This document shows, one piece after another, positions 1 to 8,321 of a stretch of 33,451 bases of DNA. The DNA lies in contig VFGZ01000048.1 of the NCBI GenBank assembly GCA_009392215.1, positions 1 to 33,451 of the forward strand, given 5' to 3'. The notes beneath the pieces are model-generated. The model was not told the origin of the DNA and ran no database searches. It saw nothing but the letters and a program-made list of their open reading frames with translations. The position numbers and the translations under genes are program-made. Origin of the DNA: SAR202 cluster bacterium. GTDB taxonomy: Bacteria > Chloroflexota > Dehalococcoidia > Lucifugimonadales > Lucifugimonadaceae. The first letter of the stretch is position 1, and each line of letters begins with the position of its first letter.

Positions 1-873
1 ATTTCCGGATGGGTTCTAGATCCTGACCGCAAAAAAATGTCAAAGTCGAAAGGCAATGCTGTAACGCCCATCGAAACTCTTGATCGTTTTGGTGCAGATG
101 CAGTTAGATATTGGTCAGCATCATTCAGGTTGGGTTCCGACGCGACTCATGATGAGTCAATCTTCAAAATTGGCGGCAAGTTAGTCACCAAAATTTACAA
201 TGCTGGAAAGTTTGTGCTTGCTCAGACTGCCGATGAAGGTCCGATTGTAAACGAGCTTGATCGCGCCTTCATTGCTGAACTAAAGGAGCTTGTAGTAGTT
301 GCGACTCAGGCATTTGAGCGATTCGAGTTTTCAATAGCCCTGCAAGAAACGGAAAAGTTTTTTTGGGGAGCATTCACTGATAATTATATTGAGTTGATAA
401 AACGCCGATCTCGATCCGAAGATGATCCGCAGGGAAGGGCCTCTGCGGTGGCAACCCTTCGTCTTGGGCTAAATGTTGTGCTAAGGCTGTTTGCTCCAAT
501 CGTTCCGACTATTACGGATGAAGTTTGGAGTTGGGTGTTCGCTGAAGAAACAGGAGATTCATCTATTCATTTAACTAGCTGGCCGACGGTGGCTGAACTT
601 GCTGCAATTCCCGCGCCGGAGGTGACTGGATCTTTTTCTGCTGCATGCGATGCAATATCTGCAATCCGAAAGTCGAAGAGTGAAAGTGGTATGAGTCTGA
701 ATCGAGAGTTGCTAACTCTCGATTTGGAAACCGATGAGGCTGGAGAACACGATCTTAGGCTCGTACGTAAGGATGTTGCGGCTGCAGGTGGTGCTGACGA
801 TATTAGCTTTGTATCGGGGACTCCAACGTCTGATTGGCGTTACACGGCCCACGTAAAACCGTTGGAAGACTAG
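1..873 (+). CDS. valS: Valyl-tRNA synthetase, C-terminal part (5' truncated by window edge)
   Basis: Charges tRNA-Val with valine in the cytoplasm. The reading frame is open from base 1, so the gene starts upstream of the window; the ATG at 37 is internal. The first residues read GWVLDPDRKKMSKSKGN, which holds the class I KMSKS loop that contacts ATP during amino-acid activation. The phrase before and after it (GWVLDP, then VTP) is typical of ValS rather than IleS or LeuS. The anticodon-binding helical domain follows (about residues 45-200), including an APIVPTITDEVWSW stretch typical of class I synthetases. The protein ends soon afterwards, with no long Lys/Glu-rich coiled-coil tail of the E. 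coli ValS kind. The stop codon lies inside a perfect inverted repeat shared with the convergent gene. Confidence 0.95.
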   Translation: MSGWVLDPDRKKMSKSKGNAVTPIETLDRFGADAVRYWSASFRLGSDATHDESIFKIGGKLVTKIYNAGKFVLAQTADEGPIVNELDRAFIAELKELVVVATQAFERFEFSIALQETEKFFWGAFTDNYIELIKRRSRSEDDPQGRASAVATLRLGLNVVLRLFAPIVPTITDEVWSWVFAEETGDSSIHLTSWPTVAELAAIPAPEVTGSFSAACDAISAIRKSKSESGMSLNRELLTLDLETDEAGEHDLRLVRKDVAAAGGADDISFVSGTPTSDWRYTAHVKPLED

Positions 874-891
874 ATTTAAAGTAAATCTAGT
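869..891. terminator. Bidirectional hairpin between valS and the RraA-like gene
   Basis: A perfect 10-bp inverted repeat (869-878 with 882-891, 3-base loop AAG) contains the TAG stop of valS (871-873) and the TAG stop of the convergent minus-strand gene (887-889). It is AT-rich and lacks a clean U-tract on the plus side, so termination strength is uncertain. Its position between two converging genes fits a shared terminator. Confidence 0.5.
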
Positions 892-1573
892 TGTCCTTCT
901 TCCATTTATCCCATTTTTCTAGAGTGAAATCTTTTGCTGCAAAGAATTGGTGGACAGCGGATTCTTTCATTCGAACCTCCGCACACATTTTTGCCACATC
1001 AGCAGCCATATCTACCTCAACTCTAGTTGTGCCGTCAGCATCGCACACTAATATATCTCCAGGAGCGATTTTCAAACTTGCGATCACCACTTCAATGTTT
1101 TGCTCAATCATGTTGAAAGGGCCATGGCCTGGAACCCGTCCAGTTGCCCATAGTGGTAAACCGGCTTGTTTTATCCCGGGGATGTCTCGAGCGTTTCCAT
1201 CGACCAGTGCGCCGACTGCGCCAAGTGCCTTCATTTGATACGCCATGCCATCTCCAATGATGGCCCCTCTGCGAGAAGGCTTTTCTACGTCTTGCTGGAC
1301 TACGATCACTGGTACATCGGCTTTTGCTATAGAGTCAAAATAGTCTGTGCGGTTTGATTTGAGTTCACCGGGTTCATTTAATGGAGCCCAGGTTGAAGTA
1401 AATGCGTATCCGACTACGGGTTTTTCTCCTGGGGAGACGTATTCTTGGATACTGGGGTCGGTGTAATCGTTGTCTTCGTGAATGTACCCACGAACAAGGA
1501 TCCCAGCATTTTGAACTGTAGCCGAATCGTATTCAGCCAATGTATCTAGTACCGATTGATTTACTGTTTTCAT
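887..1573 (-). CDS. RraA-like / HMG aldolase family protein
   Basis: Member of the RraA-like family, which includes 4-hydroxy-4-methyl-2-oxoglutarate/oxaloacetate lyases and the RNase E inhibitor RraA. The 228-residue length is normal. The diagnostic metal- and substrate-binding stretch is present as GALVDGNARDIPGI, where Arg and Asp (the RD pair) contact substrate and Mg2+. A glycine-rich GAIIGDGMAYQMKALG lies ahead of it, as in family members. It carries an acidic N-terminal extension (HEDNDYTDPSI) that I do not link to a function. It is the last gene of the minus-strand run, 24 bp after the small unknown gene. An RNase E regulator role is less likely than a class II aldolase or decarboxylase acting on a small oxo-acid, but the substrate cannot be read from sequence. 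No clear Shine-Dalgarno precedes the ATG. Confidence 0.8.
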   Translation of the reverse strand: MKTVNQSVLDTLAEYDSATVQNAGILVRGYIHEDNDYTDPSIQEYVSPGEKPVVGYAFTSTWAPLNEPGELKSNRTDYFDSIAKADVPVIVVQQDVEKPSRRGAIIGDGMAYQMKALGAVGALVDGNARDIPGIKQAGLPLWATGRVPGHGPFNMIEQNIEVVIASLKIAPGDILVCDADGTTRVEVDMAADVAKMCAEVRMKESAVHQFFAAKDFTLEKWDKWKKDN

Positions 1574-1597
1574 AATATGAACAGGGTTTAAACGTAT

Positions 1598-1870
1598 CTA
1601 GTTTTCAATCGGAACAATATCAGGCTCTACGCTGAGTGGATCGCCAGGAAAAAATTCTCGCCATGGCTCGAATTGTTCAACGAAAGTCCGACCTTCTTCC
1701 ATTGATCCTAATCCTTTGACGGCGCGTCCAGGATCGTAGCCGGTTGTTTTGGCAAGGGCTTCGATACCGCGTTTGGTATCCCGAACTCCTCCAACCGAGA
1801 AAGTATCACCTTCATCGTTTTCAACTATTAGATCAATTCCTTTTTTCTTCTGCTTCCAGTACAGCCTCAT
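1598..1870 (-). CDS. Hypothetical protein, 90 residues
   Basis: I do not recognise this family. The 90-residue product is soluble, with a basic start (MRLYWKQKKKG) and an acidic C-terminus (DPLSVEPDIVPIEN). It has no signal peptide, membrane segment or cysteine pair. An in-frame stop upstream fixes the start near 1870, where a weak GAGAG precedes the ATG. It sits 24 bp before the RraA-like gene on the same strand and is probably co-transcribed with it. The codon use and absence of internal stops support a real gene, but no function can be given. Confidence 0.6.
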   Translation of the reverse strand: MRLYWKQKKKGIDLIVENDEGDTFSVGGVRDTKRGIEALAKTTGYDPGRAVKGLGSMEEGRTFVEQFEPWREFFPGDPLSVEPDIVPIEN

Positions 1871-2048
1871 GTAGACGCTCTCGATCGGATTTTGTAGTGA
1901 AGTATTTACAGCTCATATTCTACGGTGAACTGCACCGTTATGGCATGGCTGAGTCTATGGAAATCTTGCGGATATAAATTTTCGCTAATGTTTTTTTGAG
2001 GATTTGATGGAACAATGTCCGAAATTAGACTGTGACTATCAGCTCTGA
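1871..2048. other. Intergenic gap between coaBC and the 90-residue gene
   Basis: These 178 bp hold no convincing gene. A small dyad (ACGGTG / CACCGT, 1922-1938, 5-base loop) and a run of seven T on the plus strand (about 1989-1996) are the only structure I see. A minus-strand promoter for the two downstream genes could lie here, but no clear -35/-10 pair is visible. Confidence 0.4.
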
Positions 2049-3287
2049 TTAATATTTCGTAAGTAAAGGCAAAGCGTAGTCGAGAATAGCGTGACCGACG
2101 TTTAATTTGGTCATTAGAGGATGTTGTTGTGTGTTTCCTTGGGAGTCTACGAATGTCACTCGGTTGGTATCTGTGCCAAATCCGCTTCCGGGCTCACTTA
2201 TATCATTTGCAACGACAAAGGCTGCTCCTTTAGGTGTCGTTTTTGCTTTCGCGTTTTCTTCGACATTATTTGTCTCCGCAGCGAATGCAACTTTTACAAG
2301 TTTCCTGCCTTTGGCAAGTGGCATAAAGTCTTCGACTTCTACAAGTTTAAGTGACGTTTCTGGCTGGCCGTGCTTTTTTATCTTTTGATCAGAAACTTGA
2401 GCGGGTGTGAAGTCAGATATCGCAGCGGCCATGATAAGAAGATCAGCTTCAGATGATGATGGCACGATCGCATTGCGCATCTCTTCAACTGTCATGGCTT
2501 TCACTACCTCTACACCTGATGGATAAGGGAGGTCTGAGGCAGTGATCAGAAGTACGTCAGCACCTCGGTCACGTGCAGCTTCGGCGATTCGATGCCCCAT
2601 TTTCCCCGTAGATCGATTTGAAATGAATCTGACCGGATCAATTGGTTGGCGGGTGCCGCCCGCAGAAACAATGACTCGTCTGCCTGAGTAGTCGCCATGT
2701 CTTCCGATGGCTTGGCGCACTAATCCTTCTAAAACATGAGTTTCTACTAACCTGCCTTTTCCCAATAATCCAGATGCTAGTCGTCCGTTGGCGGGGCCAG
2801 CGATTATCGCTCCATCTTCAACAAGTGTATTGACGTTTCGTTGCGTGGATGGACTTGCAAACATGTCAGCGTCCATGGCTGGTGCGATGATCACAGGTGC
2901 CTCAGTGGCGAGTACTGTTGCCGTCAAGGGGTCGTCGGCTATACCAAGGGCTAACTTTGCGATGGTATTGGCGGTAGCCGGAGCAATTAGAATACAGTCT
3001 GCTTGTAAAGCTAGGGCAACATGATCCATGTTTAGTTCCGATCGTGCTTGCCACAAGCCAGTGGTAACAGGTCGATGGGTTAGCGCCTCAAAAGTAGCCG
3101 TTCCGACGAATGTGGTGGCTGATGTCGTCATAATGACGTCGACCGAGGCACCTGCTTGCACCAGTTTGCTCGCGATATCTGCCGCCTTATAAGCAGCGAT
3201 TGAACCTGTTACGCCCAGAACAACGTTTTTACCTTGAAGAGGGGTGTGTGATATTGGTCGCATTATTGAAGTCATCTTAGGTGGCAT
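2049..3287 (-). CDS. coaBC: Phosphopantothenoylcysteine decarboxylase / phosphopantothenate-cysteine ligase
   Basis: Bifunctional CoA-biosynthesis enzyme: CoaB joins 4'-phosphopantothenate and cysteine, and CoaC, an FMN flavoprotein, decarboxylates the product to 4'-phosphopantetheine. The CoaC half (about residues 18-195) has GVTGSIAAYKA and the catalytic His89 in NMDHV. The CoaB half (about 205-412) has SAGGTRQPIDPVRFISN, the SSGKMG-like STGKMG, AAISDFTP and KIKK. Two CoaC positions differ from E. coli: the Asn of the PxMNxxM motif is Asp139 (PAMDADM) and the flap Cys158 is Ser172. The spacings His89-Asp139 (50) and Asp139-Ser172 (33) equal the E. coli spacings, so the alignment is secure. 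It starts 6 bp after coaX. Met5 or Met9 are alternative starts; none has a good Shine-Dalgarno. Confidence 0.95.
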   Translation of the reverse strand: MPPKMTSIMRPISHTPLQGKNVVLGVTGSIAAYKAADIASKLVQAGASVDVIMTTSATTFVGTATFEALTHRPVTTGLWQARSELNMDHVALALQADCILIAPATANTIAKLALGIADDPLTATVLATEAPVIIAPAMDADMFASPSTQRNVNTLVEDGAIIAGPANGRLASGLLGKGRLVETHVLEGLVRQAIGRHGDYSGRRVIVSAGGTRQPIDPVRFISNRSTGKMGHRIAEAARDRGADVLLITASDLPYPSGVEVVKAMTVEEMRNAIVPSSSEADLLIMAAAISDFTPAQVSDQKIKKHGQPETSLKLVEVEDFMPLAKGRKLVKVAFAAETNNVEENAKAKTTPKGAAFVVANDISEPGSGFGTDTNRVTFVDSQGNTQQHPLMTKLNVGHAILDYALPLLTKY

Positions 3288-3293
3288 GTCAGA

Positions 3294-4079
3294 TTAATTG
3301 TTATTCATTTCATATACCATCCTCAAACCAGTCAACGTGAGTTCGGGGTTTATATGGTCGAAACAGTCAGTTTGTTCACCCATTAATTTCGCCAAGCCGC
3401 CAGTTGCGACTACTCTTACCTCGTCAGGCTTACCTGGATTCAACTCTGATTTAAATCGTGTCACCATTCCTTCGATCAGCGCAGCGAATCCGTAAATAAA
3501 TCCCGATTGCATCGATGTAACTGTACTTTTGCCTATGACATTATCCGGCGCGATCATTTCTACACGGCGAAGTTGAGAAGTGTTACGGAACATTGCATCT
3601 GCCGCGATTTCCAGTCCTGGAGAAATCGCACCTCCGATGTAGTCACCATCTACGGTGATTGCGTCGAACACGGTTGCCGTGCCGATATCTACAATTATGA
3701 TCGGGCCACCGTATATTTGATGAGCAGCTACTGCATCCACGATTCGATCGGCTCCGACATCTTGAGTCCTGTCATAGTGAATGCGAATACCAGTTCGTAT
3801 GCCTGGGCCGATTACGAGCGGGTCCCTTTTTGTCAGGGATGCAAGCGCCTTGACATAATCTTCTGTAAGTGGCGGTACGACCGAGCACAGGACCACAGCA
3901 TCAAATGATCCTGGGTCGACGTTCTTTGATTTCAAAATACCTTGAAGTGCCACAACATGCTCGTCAACGGTGCGTGCCTCGCGAGTTCCCAGACGCCAGG
4001 TTGCGGTAATAATCTGACCTTCAAAGGCTCCGATTGTGATGTTCGTGTTACCGATATCAACGGCGAGTAGAGAAGTCAC
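3294..4079 (-). CDS. coaX: Type III pantothenate kinase
   Basis: Phosphorylates pantothenate, the first committed step of CoA synthesis. This is the ASKHA-fold, feedback-insensitive type that needs a monovalent cation. The 261-residue length is usual. Seen in sequence: the N-terminal phosphate loop DIGNTN (Asp8), the GADRIVDAVA motif with the catalytic Asp, DIGTATVFD and GGAISPG. The start is GTG at 4079; a -10-like TATACT (minus strand, 4094-4089) ends 9 bp before it, so the message could be leaderless or nearly so. coaBC follows after 6 bp, placing two CoA enzymes in one transcript. Confidence 0.95.
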   Translation of the reverse strand: MTSLLAVDIGNTNITIGAFEGQIITATWRLGTREARTVDEHVVALQGILKSKNVDPGSFDAVVLCSVVPPLTEDYVKALASLTKRDPLVIGPGIRTGIRIHYDRTQDVGADRIVDAVAAHQIYGGPIIIVDIGTATVFDAITVDGDYIGGAISPGLEIAADAMFRNTSQLRRVEMIAPDNVIGKSTVTSMQSGFIYGFAALIEGMVTRFKSELNPGKPDEVRVVATGGLAKLMGEQTDCFDHINPELTLTGLRMVYEMNNN

Positions 4080-4164
4080 GGTCGTTCAAGTATAAGAGTG
4101 CGAGTTGTTAATGAGCGTACTGTTATCAGGTAAAGATTTTATCTCTGAGGGAACCAGATAGATA

Positions 4165-5727
4165 TCAATTAGCTTTTTTTGACACGAAATCCCGATAGAA
4201 GTAGCCGAGACGGTTCGATACATCCGTTGCTCGCATACTCGTTTCACCCAGTTCTCTCCTGGCTATGTCAGCTGCGTAGCCATGTATGTAAACAGCTAAT
4301 GAAGCGATATCCAATAAATTGTCAGGGCGCTGGGACAGCAATCCACCTAAAAGACCCGCCAAGGTGTCGCCACTTCCGCCTTTGGCTAGTCCGGAGTTGA
4401 CCCACGGAGAGACTCTAAAACGACCATCTGGTGCTGCAATTATTGTGGCGGCGCCTTTAAGTACCACTATTTTTTGGAACTTTTCAGCCGCCTCGAGTGC
4501 AACTGCAACTCTGTTTTGTTGGACATCTAAACTTGATATCCCCATTAGTCTGCCCATTTCTCCAGGATGTGGTGTCAGAACACAAGGGATTTTTAATCTA
4601 TGCCACCATTGATGAGATTCGGCGAGAATGTTCAAAGCGTCGGCGTCGATGACAACTGGGATATCATCGACGATTTGCGAAAGTAAACTCGTCACAAATT
4701 CAAAGGTGTTTCTGCTTTTACCTAAGCCCGGACCAATTACGGCTGATGTTGCGTTCGTTAGAAAGTCGAGCACTATGCTGCAGGCTTCCGAAGGATTGAT
4801 ATCACCGTTTTCAGAGACAGGAAGTGATTGATAAATGGCCTCAGGAACATGGCCTGCGATCACCCGATATGCGGGTTCTGGAGTCGTTACGAAAGTAAGT
4901 CCTGTGCCTGATCGACTTGCGGCTTCGGTCGCGAGCGTCACAGCTCCGAGATATTGTTGGGAGCCTCCGATGATCAGCGTAGAGCCGAACTGCCCTTTGT
5001 GTCCTTGATCGGGACGTGCAGGGATAATCGAAACAGCGAGATCTTTTGTTAGTAATTCCGTTTTTACTTGTGAGTCAAGACCTTTTGGAATACCGATATC
5101 TAATACGATCTTTTCCCCGAGTACTTCTAAATCAGTGAGGGTTGCAGTTCCGAGCTTTGGATAACCCAGCATCAAAGTGATGTCAGCAGGAAGCCCTGCA
5201 GTATCAAACTTTCCGGAGTCAGAGTTCAATCCCGTGGGTAGATCAACAGCCATCACTCTTGCCCGAGATTCGGCAGCACAGAGCAATAAAGATGAGAGGG
5301 GTTCCTCGATTGGGCGTGAATTACCGGTGCCTAGAACCGCATCAATTACCAGATCGGTAGTTTGAAGCTTCGATTTAAGAGACTTAAGTCCTCCTTGTGA
5401 CAAACCATCAATGATAGTAACTCCGCTATCCTCCGCCAGCTCTCGTTTTGGGTCAGATGATTTTCTTGGTGCGCAAATAAAGACTTCTACCCGCACTCCC
5501 CATATCGATAGCAAGCGGCATGCGATAAGACCATCGGACCCATTATTTCCTGATCCGATCAAAGCAACTATTCGTTTGCCGTAGATATCAGGTTTCATTT
5601 CGGGTGTGTCACGAATAGCTTCAGCAACCGCAACGCCGGCGTTTTCCATTAAGTTATCTTCAGATATTCCTGACTCTACGCAGCGTTCTTCGATTCGCTG
5701 CATTTCAGCAGCCGTTACGAGTTTCAT
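4165..5727 (-). CDS. nnr: Bifunctional NAD(P)H-hydrate epimerase / ADP-dependent NAD(P)H-hydrate dehydratase
   Basis: Repairs hydrated NADH and NADPH. The N-terminal YjeF_N domain (about residues 1-210) epimerises NAD(P)HX, and the C-terminal ribokinase-like domain (about 230-515) dehydrates the S form using ADP or ATP. Motifs: GSGNNGSDGL and AVDLPTGLNSDSG in the epimerase; KGQFGSTLIIGG, GPGLGKS, VIDADALN, LTPHPGEMGRL and NSGLAKGGSGDTLAG in the dehydratase. I place the start at the second possible ATG (5727). It overlaps the acpS stop as ATGA (5724-5727) and gives the usual family beginning MKLVTAAEMQ. An ATG three codons upstream (5736) is also in frame. The ATGA overlap suggests translational coupling to acpS. 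Confidence 0.95.
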   Translation of the reverse strand: MKLVTAAEMQRIEERCVESGISEDNLMENAGVAVAEAIRDTPEMKPDIYGKRIVALIGSGNNGSDGLIACRLLSIWGVRVEVFICAPRKSSDPKRELAEDSGVTIIDGLSQGGLKSLKSKLQTTDLVIDAVLGTGNSRPIEEPLSSLLLCAAESRARVMAVDLPTGLNSDSGKFDTAGLPADITLMLGYPKLGTATLTDLEVLGEKIVLDIGIPKGLDSQVKTELLTKDLAVSIIPARPDQGHKGQFGSTLIIGGSQQYLGAVTLATEAASRSGTGLTFVTTPEPAYRVIAGHVPEAIYQSLPVSENGDINPSEACSIVLDFLTNATSAVIGPGLGKSRNTFEFVTSLLSQIVDDIPVVIDADALNILAESHQWWHRLKIPCVLTPHPGEMGRLMGISSLDVQQNRVAVALEAAEKFQKIVVLKGAATIIAAPDGRFRVSPWVNSGLAKGGSGDTLAGLLGGLLSQRPDNLLDIASLAVYIHGYAADIARRELGETSMRATDVSNRLGYFYRDFVSKKAN

Positions 5728-6107
5728 GGCTTCCATGCATCATCGTCGGCTTCACCAACGGCTGATGCTGTCGCTAGCTCGCGTGAATGTGACAGGCTTA
5801 GAGCGATACGAGTTATTCCCATTTTTGCAGCACGAACTTTGGCTGGCCCGTGTAAAACAATTTCAGGCGCTCGGCCTCTATATCGGGTGACTTCGATCGA
5901 TTTCCATGGCACTCCACGTACACCTGTTCCAAGTAATTTCATCACAGCTTCTTTAGCTGCAAATCGACTGGCTAGTTGATTTGCGCGACCTCGTGCATAG
6001 GACTGTTCACGTTCCGTGAATACCTTGGTAAGAAATCGCTTAGGGTATCGTTCGAGGACTCCAGCTACCCTTGGAATCTCAATTAAGTCGATCCCTGTGT
6101 AAATCAT
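5724..6107 (-). CDS. acpS: Holo-[acyl-carrier-protein] synthase
   Basis: Transfers 4'-phosphopantetheine from CoA to the serine of acyl carrier protein. At 127 residues it has the normal bacterial AcpS length. The Mg2+ site is visible as Asp7 in GIDLIEI and Glu53 in FAAKEAVMK. The SLSHSRELATASAV stretch near the C-terminus is also typical. It is first in a run with nnr, coaX and coaBC, which links CoA supply to CoA use, and its stop overlaps the nnr start by 4 bp. A GGGAGG about 11 bp before the ATG is a plausible ribosome-binding site. It is divergent from folD across a 160-bp region with several dyads. Confidence 0.94.
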   Translation of the reverse strand: MIYTGIDLIEIPRVAGVLERYPKRFLTKVFTEREQSYARGRANQLASRFAAKEAVMKLLGTGVRGVPWKSIEVTRYRGRAPEIVLHGPAKVRAAKMGITRIALSLSHSRELATASAVGEADDDAWKP

Positions 6108-6163
6108 GTTTCAGGTGCCTCCCGTGCATGGTTTGGTAAGAAGTCTAAATACTGCTGAAAATA

Positions 6164-6180
6164 ATACTTGGCATAAGTAT
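6164..6180. repeat. Inverted repeat in the acpS-folD divergent region
   Basis: ATACTT and AAGTAT (6164-6169 and 6175-6180) flank a 5-base spacer between the two divergent genes. A short CGCT/AGCG dyad follows at once (6181-6191). These could be regulator sites or simple AT-rich chance dyads. Confidence 0.3.
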
Positions 6181-6234
6181 CGCTTGTAGCGGGTAATCTT
6201 ATATAGGATCTAATTTACTCTTTAAACTGAAATC

Positions 6235-6248
6235 CGATGTATACATCG
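6235..6248. promoter_or_regulatory. Perfect 14-bp palindrome upstream of folD (candidate operator)
   Basis: CGATGTATACATCG is a perfect palindrome with no spacer, lying 19 bp before the folD GTG. Its size and place fit a dimeric repressor site. No regulator gene is adjacent, and I saw no second copy in the window. Confidence 0.35.
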
Positions 6249-6267
6249 ACTTAGAGGTCTTCCAATA

Positions 6268-7179
6268 GTGACAGCCCGCATCATTGACGGTAAAAAAATC
6301 GCTTCCAAAATCCATGATGAGGTTAAAGTCGGTGTGAGGGATTTTGAATCCAAATATGGATCACTCCCCGGTCTCGCTGTGGTTCTTGTTGGGGATGACC
6401 CGGCATCTCATTCTTATGTGAAAGGTAAAGAAGCTGCATGTGCAAAAGTCGGAATCATGACCGAGACAATTCGACGCAAAGCTTCGATTACTCAGACGGA
6501 ATTGTTGGAAACTTTGGGCAGGCTGAACAGCGATCCGAAATTCAGTGGAATTTTAGTTCAGTTGCCGCTTCCCAAACACCTGGATGAAGATGCGGTGATA
6601 GCAGCTCTCGATCCCGCTAAAGATGTGGATGGTTTGCACCCAGTCAATGCGGGGTTGCTGATGCTTGGGCAGCCTCGGTTTGCACCGGCGACCCCACTTG
6701 GTGTTCAGAGAATGCTGCTTGAAGAAAACGTGAATTTGAATGGGGCAAAAGTAGTGATCGTAGGGCGAAGTAAACTTGTCGGTATGCCGTTGATGGCATT
6801 GTTATTGCAAAAAGGCCCGGGAGCAAATGCTACTGTCACCGTTTGCCATACTGGTACCAAAGATATCGGAAATGAGACCCGTCAAGCTGATGTCCTTATA
6901 GCAGCAGCTGGTTTCCCGGGCGCTGTTACTGCGGATATGTTGAAGAGTGGAGCAATTGTGATTGATGTGGGTGTTTCCCGGGTGGAAGACTCAACTAAAA
7001 AACGCGGTTACAGTCTTGTTGGCGATGTAGAGTTCTCAGGCGCGTCTGAAGTTGCGTCGGCTATCACTCCTGTTCCAGGGGGTGTAGGACCAATGACGAT
7101 TTCAATGCTTCTAGTAAATGTGCTTCAAGCTGCCAACCTGGCCGCAGCAACTTCTAGAAGATCCAGCAATTTACGATAG
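6268..7179 (+). CDS. folD: Methylene-THF dehydrogenase / methenyl-THF cyclohydrolase
   Basis: Interconverts 5,10-methylene-, methenyl- and 10-formyl-tetrahydrofolate in the cytoplasm, feeding purine and formyl-methionine synthesis. The 303-residue length is slightly above the usual 285-290. Signatures: the active-site Tyr50-xxx-Lys54 in SYVKGKEAAC, QLPLPKHLDE, KDVDGLHPVN, the Rossmann phrase GRSKLVGMP and the C-terminal PGGVGPMT. The start is GTG at 6268 with GAGG at 6254-6257 as ribosome-binding site. It is followed by an 84-bp gap and the E1 alpha gene on the same strand. One-carbon units made here would also serve the ThyX-type enzyme further downstream, if that enzyme is active. Confidence 0.96.
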   Translation: MTARIIDGKKIASKIHDEVKVGVRDFESKYGSLPGLAVVLVGDDPASHSYVKGKEAACAKVGIMTETIRRKASITQTELLETLGRLNSDPKFSGILVQLPLPKHLDEDAVIAALDPAKDVDGLHPVNAGLLMLGQPRFAPATPLGVQRMLLEENVNLNGAKVVIVGRSKLVGMPLMALLLQKGPGANATVTVCHTGTKDIGNETRQADVLIAAAGFPGAVTADMLKSGAIVIDVGVSRVEDSTKKRGYSLVGDVEFSGASEVASAITPVPGGVGPMTISMLLVNVLQAANLAAATSRRSSNLR

Positions 7180-7263
7180 AATGACCCATCGGTCTTTTCT
7201 AACTAACCGGGTATTAAGTAGATTCTTGTGGCGTTGCGCTACGTTTATAGCACCTGATAATTA

Positions 7264-8316
7264 ATGGCTAGTTCCACCAAATCCAACGCAAAATCTAGGT
7301 CTCAATCCTCAAAGCCGTCTAGGAATGGAGATTCGGCGCCACTGCTTAATAAAGATTTGCCAAGTACGGTCGATCATCTTGATCTATTTAAGATGATGTA
7401 CCTCATCCGACAGTTTGAAATTGCTTGTGGTGAAAACTATTCCAAGGGTTTAATACGTGGTTTCCTCCATCTTTACATAGGCCAGGAAGCAACTGGAGTT
7501 GGAGCTGTTTCGGGTCTCAGAGAAGATGACTATATCGTTAGCCACTATCGGGACCATGGCCATGCTCTTGCTCGCGGGATGGATGTCAACCGTGTGATGG
7601 CAGAGTTGTTTGGACGTGCGACAGGAACGTCTAAAGGTAAAGGCGGGTCGATGCATTTGTTCGATGTTGCCAAGCGATTTATGGGTGGACATGCCATCGT
7701 TGCAGGTCAGTTGCCTCTTGCTGCTGGACTTGCTCTTGCTCAGCAGTATCAAAAGACCGACGCTTTGACTATGTGTTTTTTTGGTGATGGTTCAACCAAT
7801 CAAGGTGTGTACCACGAAACGTTAAATTTGGCCGCAATATGGAAGTTGCCGCTTTTGTTTTTTCTTGAAAATAACATGTACGGGATGGGTTCTTCCATTG
7901 AGCGAGTGCGAGCTGGAGGAATCGATTTTTACCCTGGTATCGCCACCTACGGTATTCCTGCCTTAGAAGTGGATGGGATGGATGTTTTGGCAGTGAAAGA
8001 GGCAACTGATGTAGCGGTAGGGAAAATACGAAATGGTGAAGGGCCTCAGTTTATTGAAGCTAAGACCTTTCGATTCGTCGGGCATTCCCTCGCCGACGGT
8101 CAGAAATATCGTGGTCAGGAAGAAGTGAAAGAATGGGAAGGGAGAGATCCTGTTCTGACGTTTCCAGCAAAGTTGATTGAAATGGGTGTCGTAACTGATA
8201 AAGAGATTGCCAGAATTAAAACTGAGGTTGACGAGACGGTGGCGAAATCCGTCGATTTCGCAGAGCAAAGCCCAGAACCGGATCTATCTCAAATTTATAA
8301 CGATGTAATGGTCTAA
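7264..8316 (+). CDS. pdhA: Pyruvate (2-oxoacid) dehydrogenase E1 component, alpha subunit
   Basis: TPP-dependent decarboxylase subunit of a 2-oxoacid dehydrogenase complex, working as an alpha2beta2 heterotetramer with the next gene product. It has SHYRDHGHALARG (active-site His region) and GKGGSMH. The TPP/Mg2+ motif starts at GDG (residues 174-176) and ends near Asn203-Asn204 of ENNMYGMG. The first 30 residues are a low-complexity Ser/Lys/Asn-rich tail not needed for the fold. Pyruvate is the most likely substrate, because the E1 and E2 sequences look like the PDH/acetoin dehydrogenase type; acetoin or branched-chain oxoacids cannot be ruled out. pdhB follows after 5 bp. Confidence 0.93.
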   Translation: MASSTKSNAKSRSQSSKPSRNGDSAPLLNKDLPSTVDHLDLFKMMYLIRQFEIACGENYSKGLIRGFLHLYIGQEATGVGAVSGLREDDYIVSHYRDHGHALARGMDVNRVMAELFGRATGTSKGKGGSMHLFDVAKRFMGGHAIVAGQLPLAAGLALAQQYQKTDALTMCFFGDGSTNQGVYHETLNLAAIWKLPLLFFLENNMYGMGSSIERVRAGGIDFYPGIATYGIPALEVDGMDVLAVKEATDVAVGKIRNGEGPQFIEAKTFRFVGHSLADGQKYRGQEEVKEWEGRDPVLTFPAKLIEMGVVTDKEIARIKTEVDETVAKSVDFAEQSPEPDLSQIYNDVMV

Positions 8317-8321
8317 CGGAT

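Noticed and set aside
2007-2048. 13-codon plus-strand frame starting MEQCPKLDC with GAGGAT upstream
   Set aside because: Good ribosome-binding spacing, but it is very short and runs into the end of coaBC with no plus-strand gene to lead into; likely chance.
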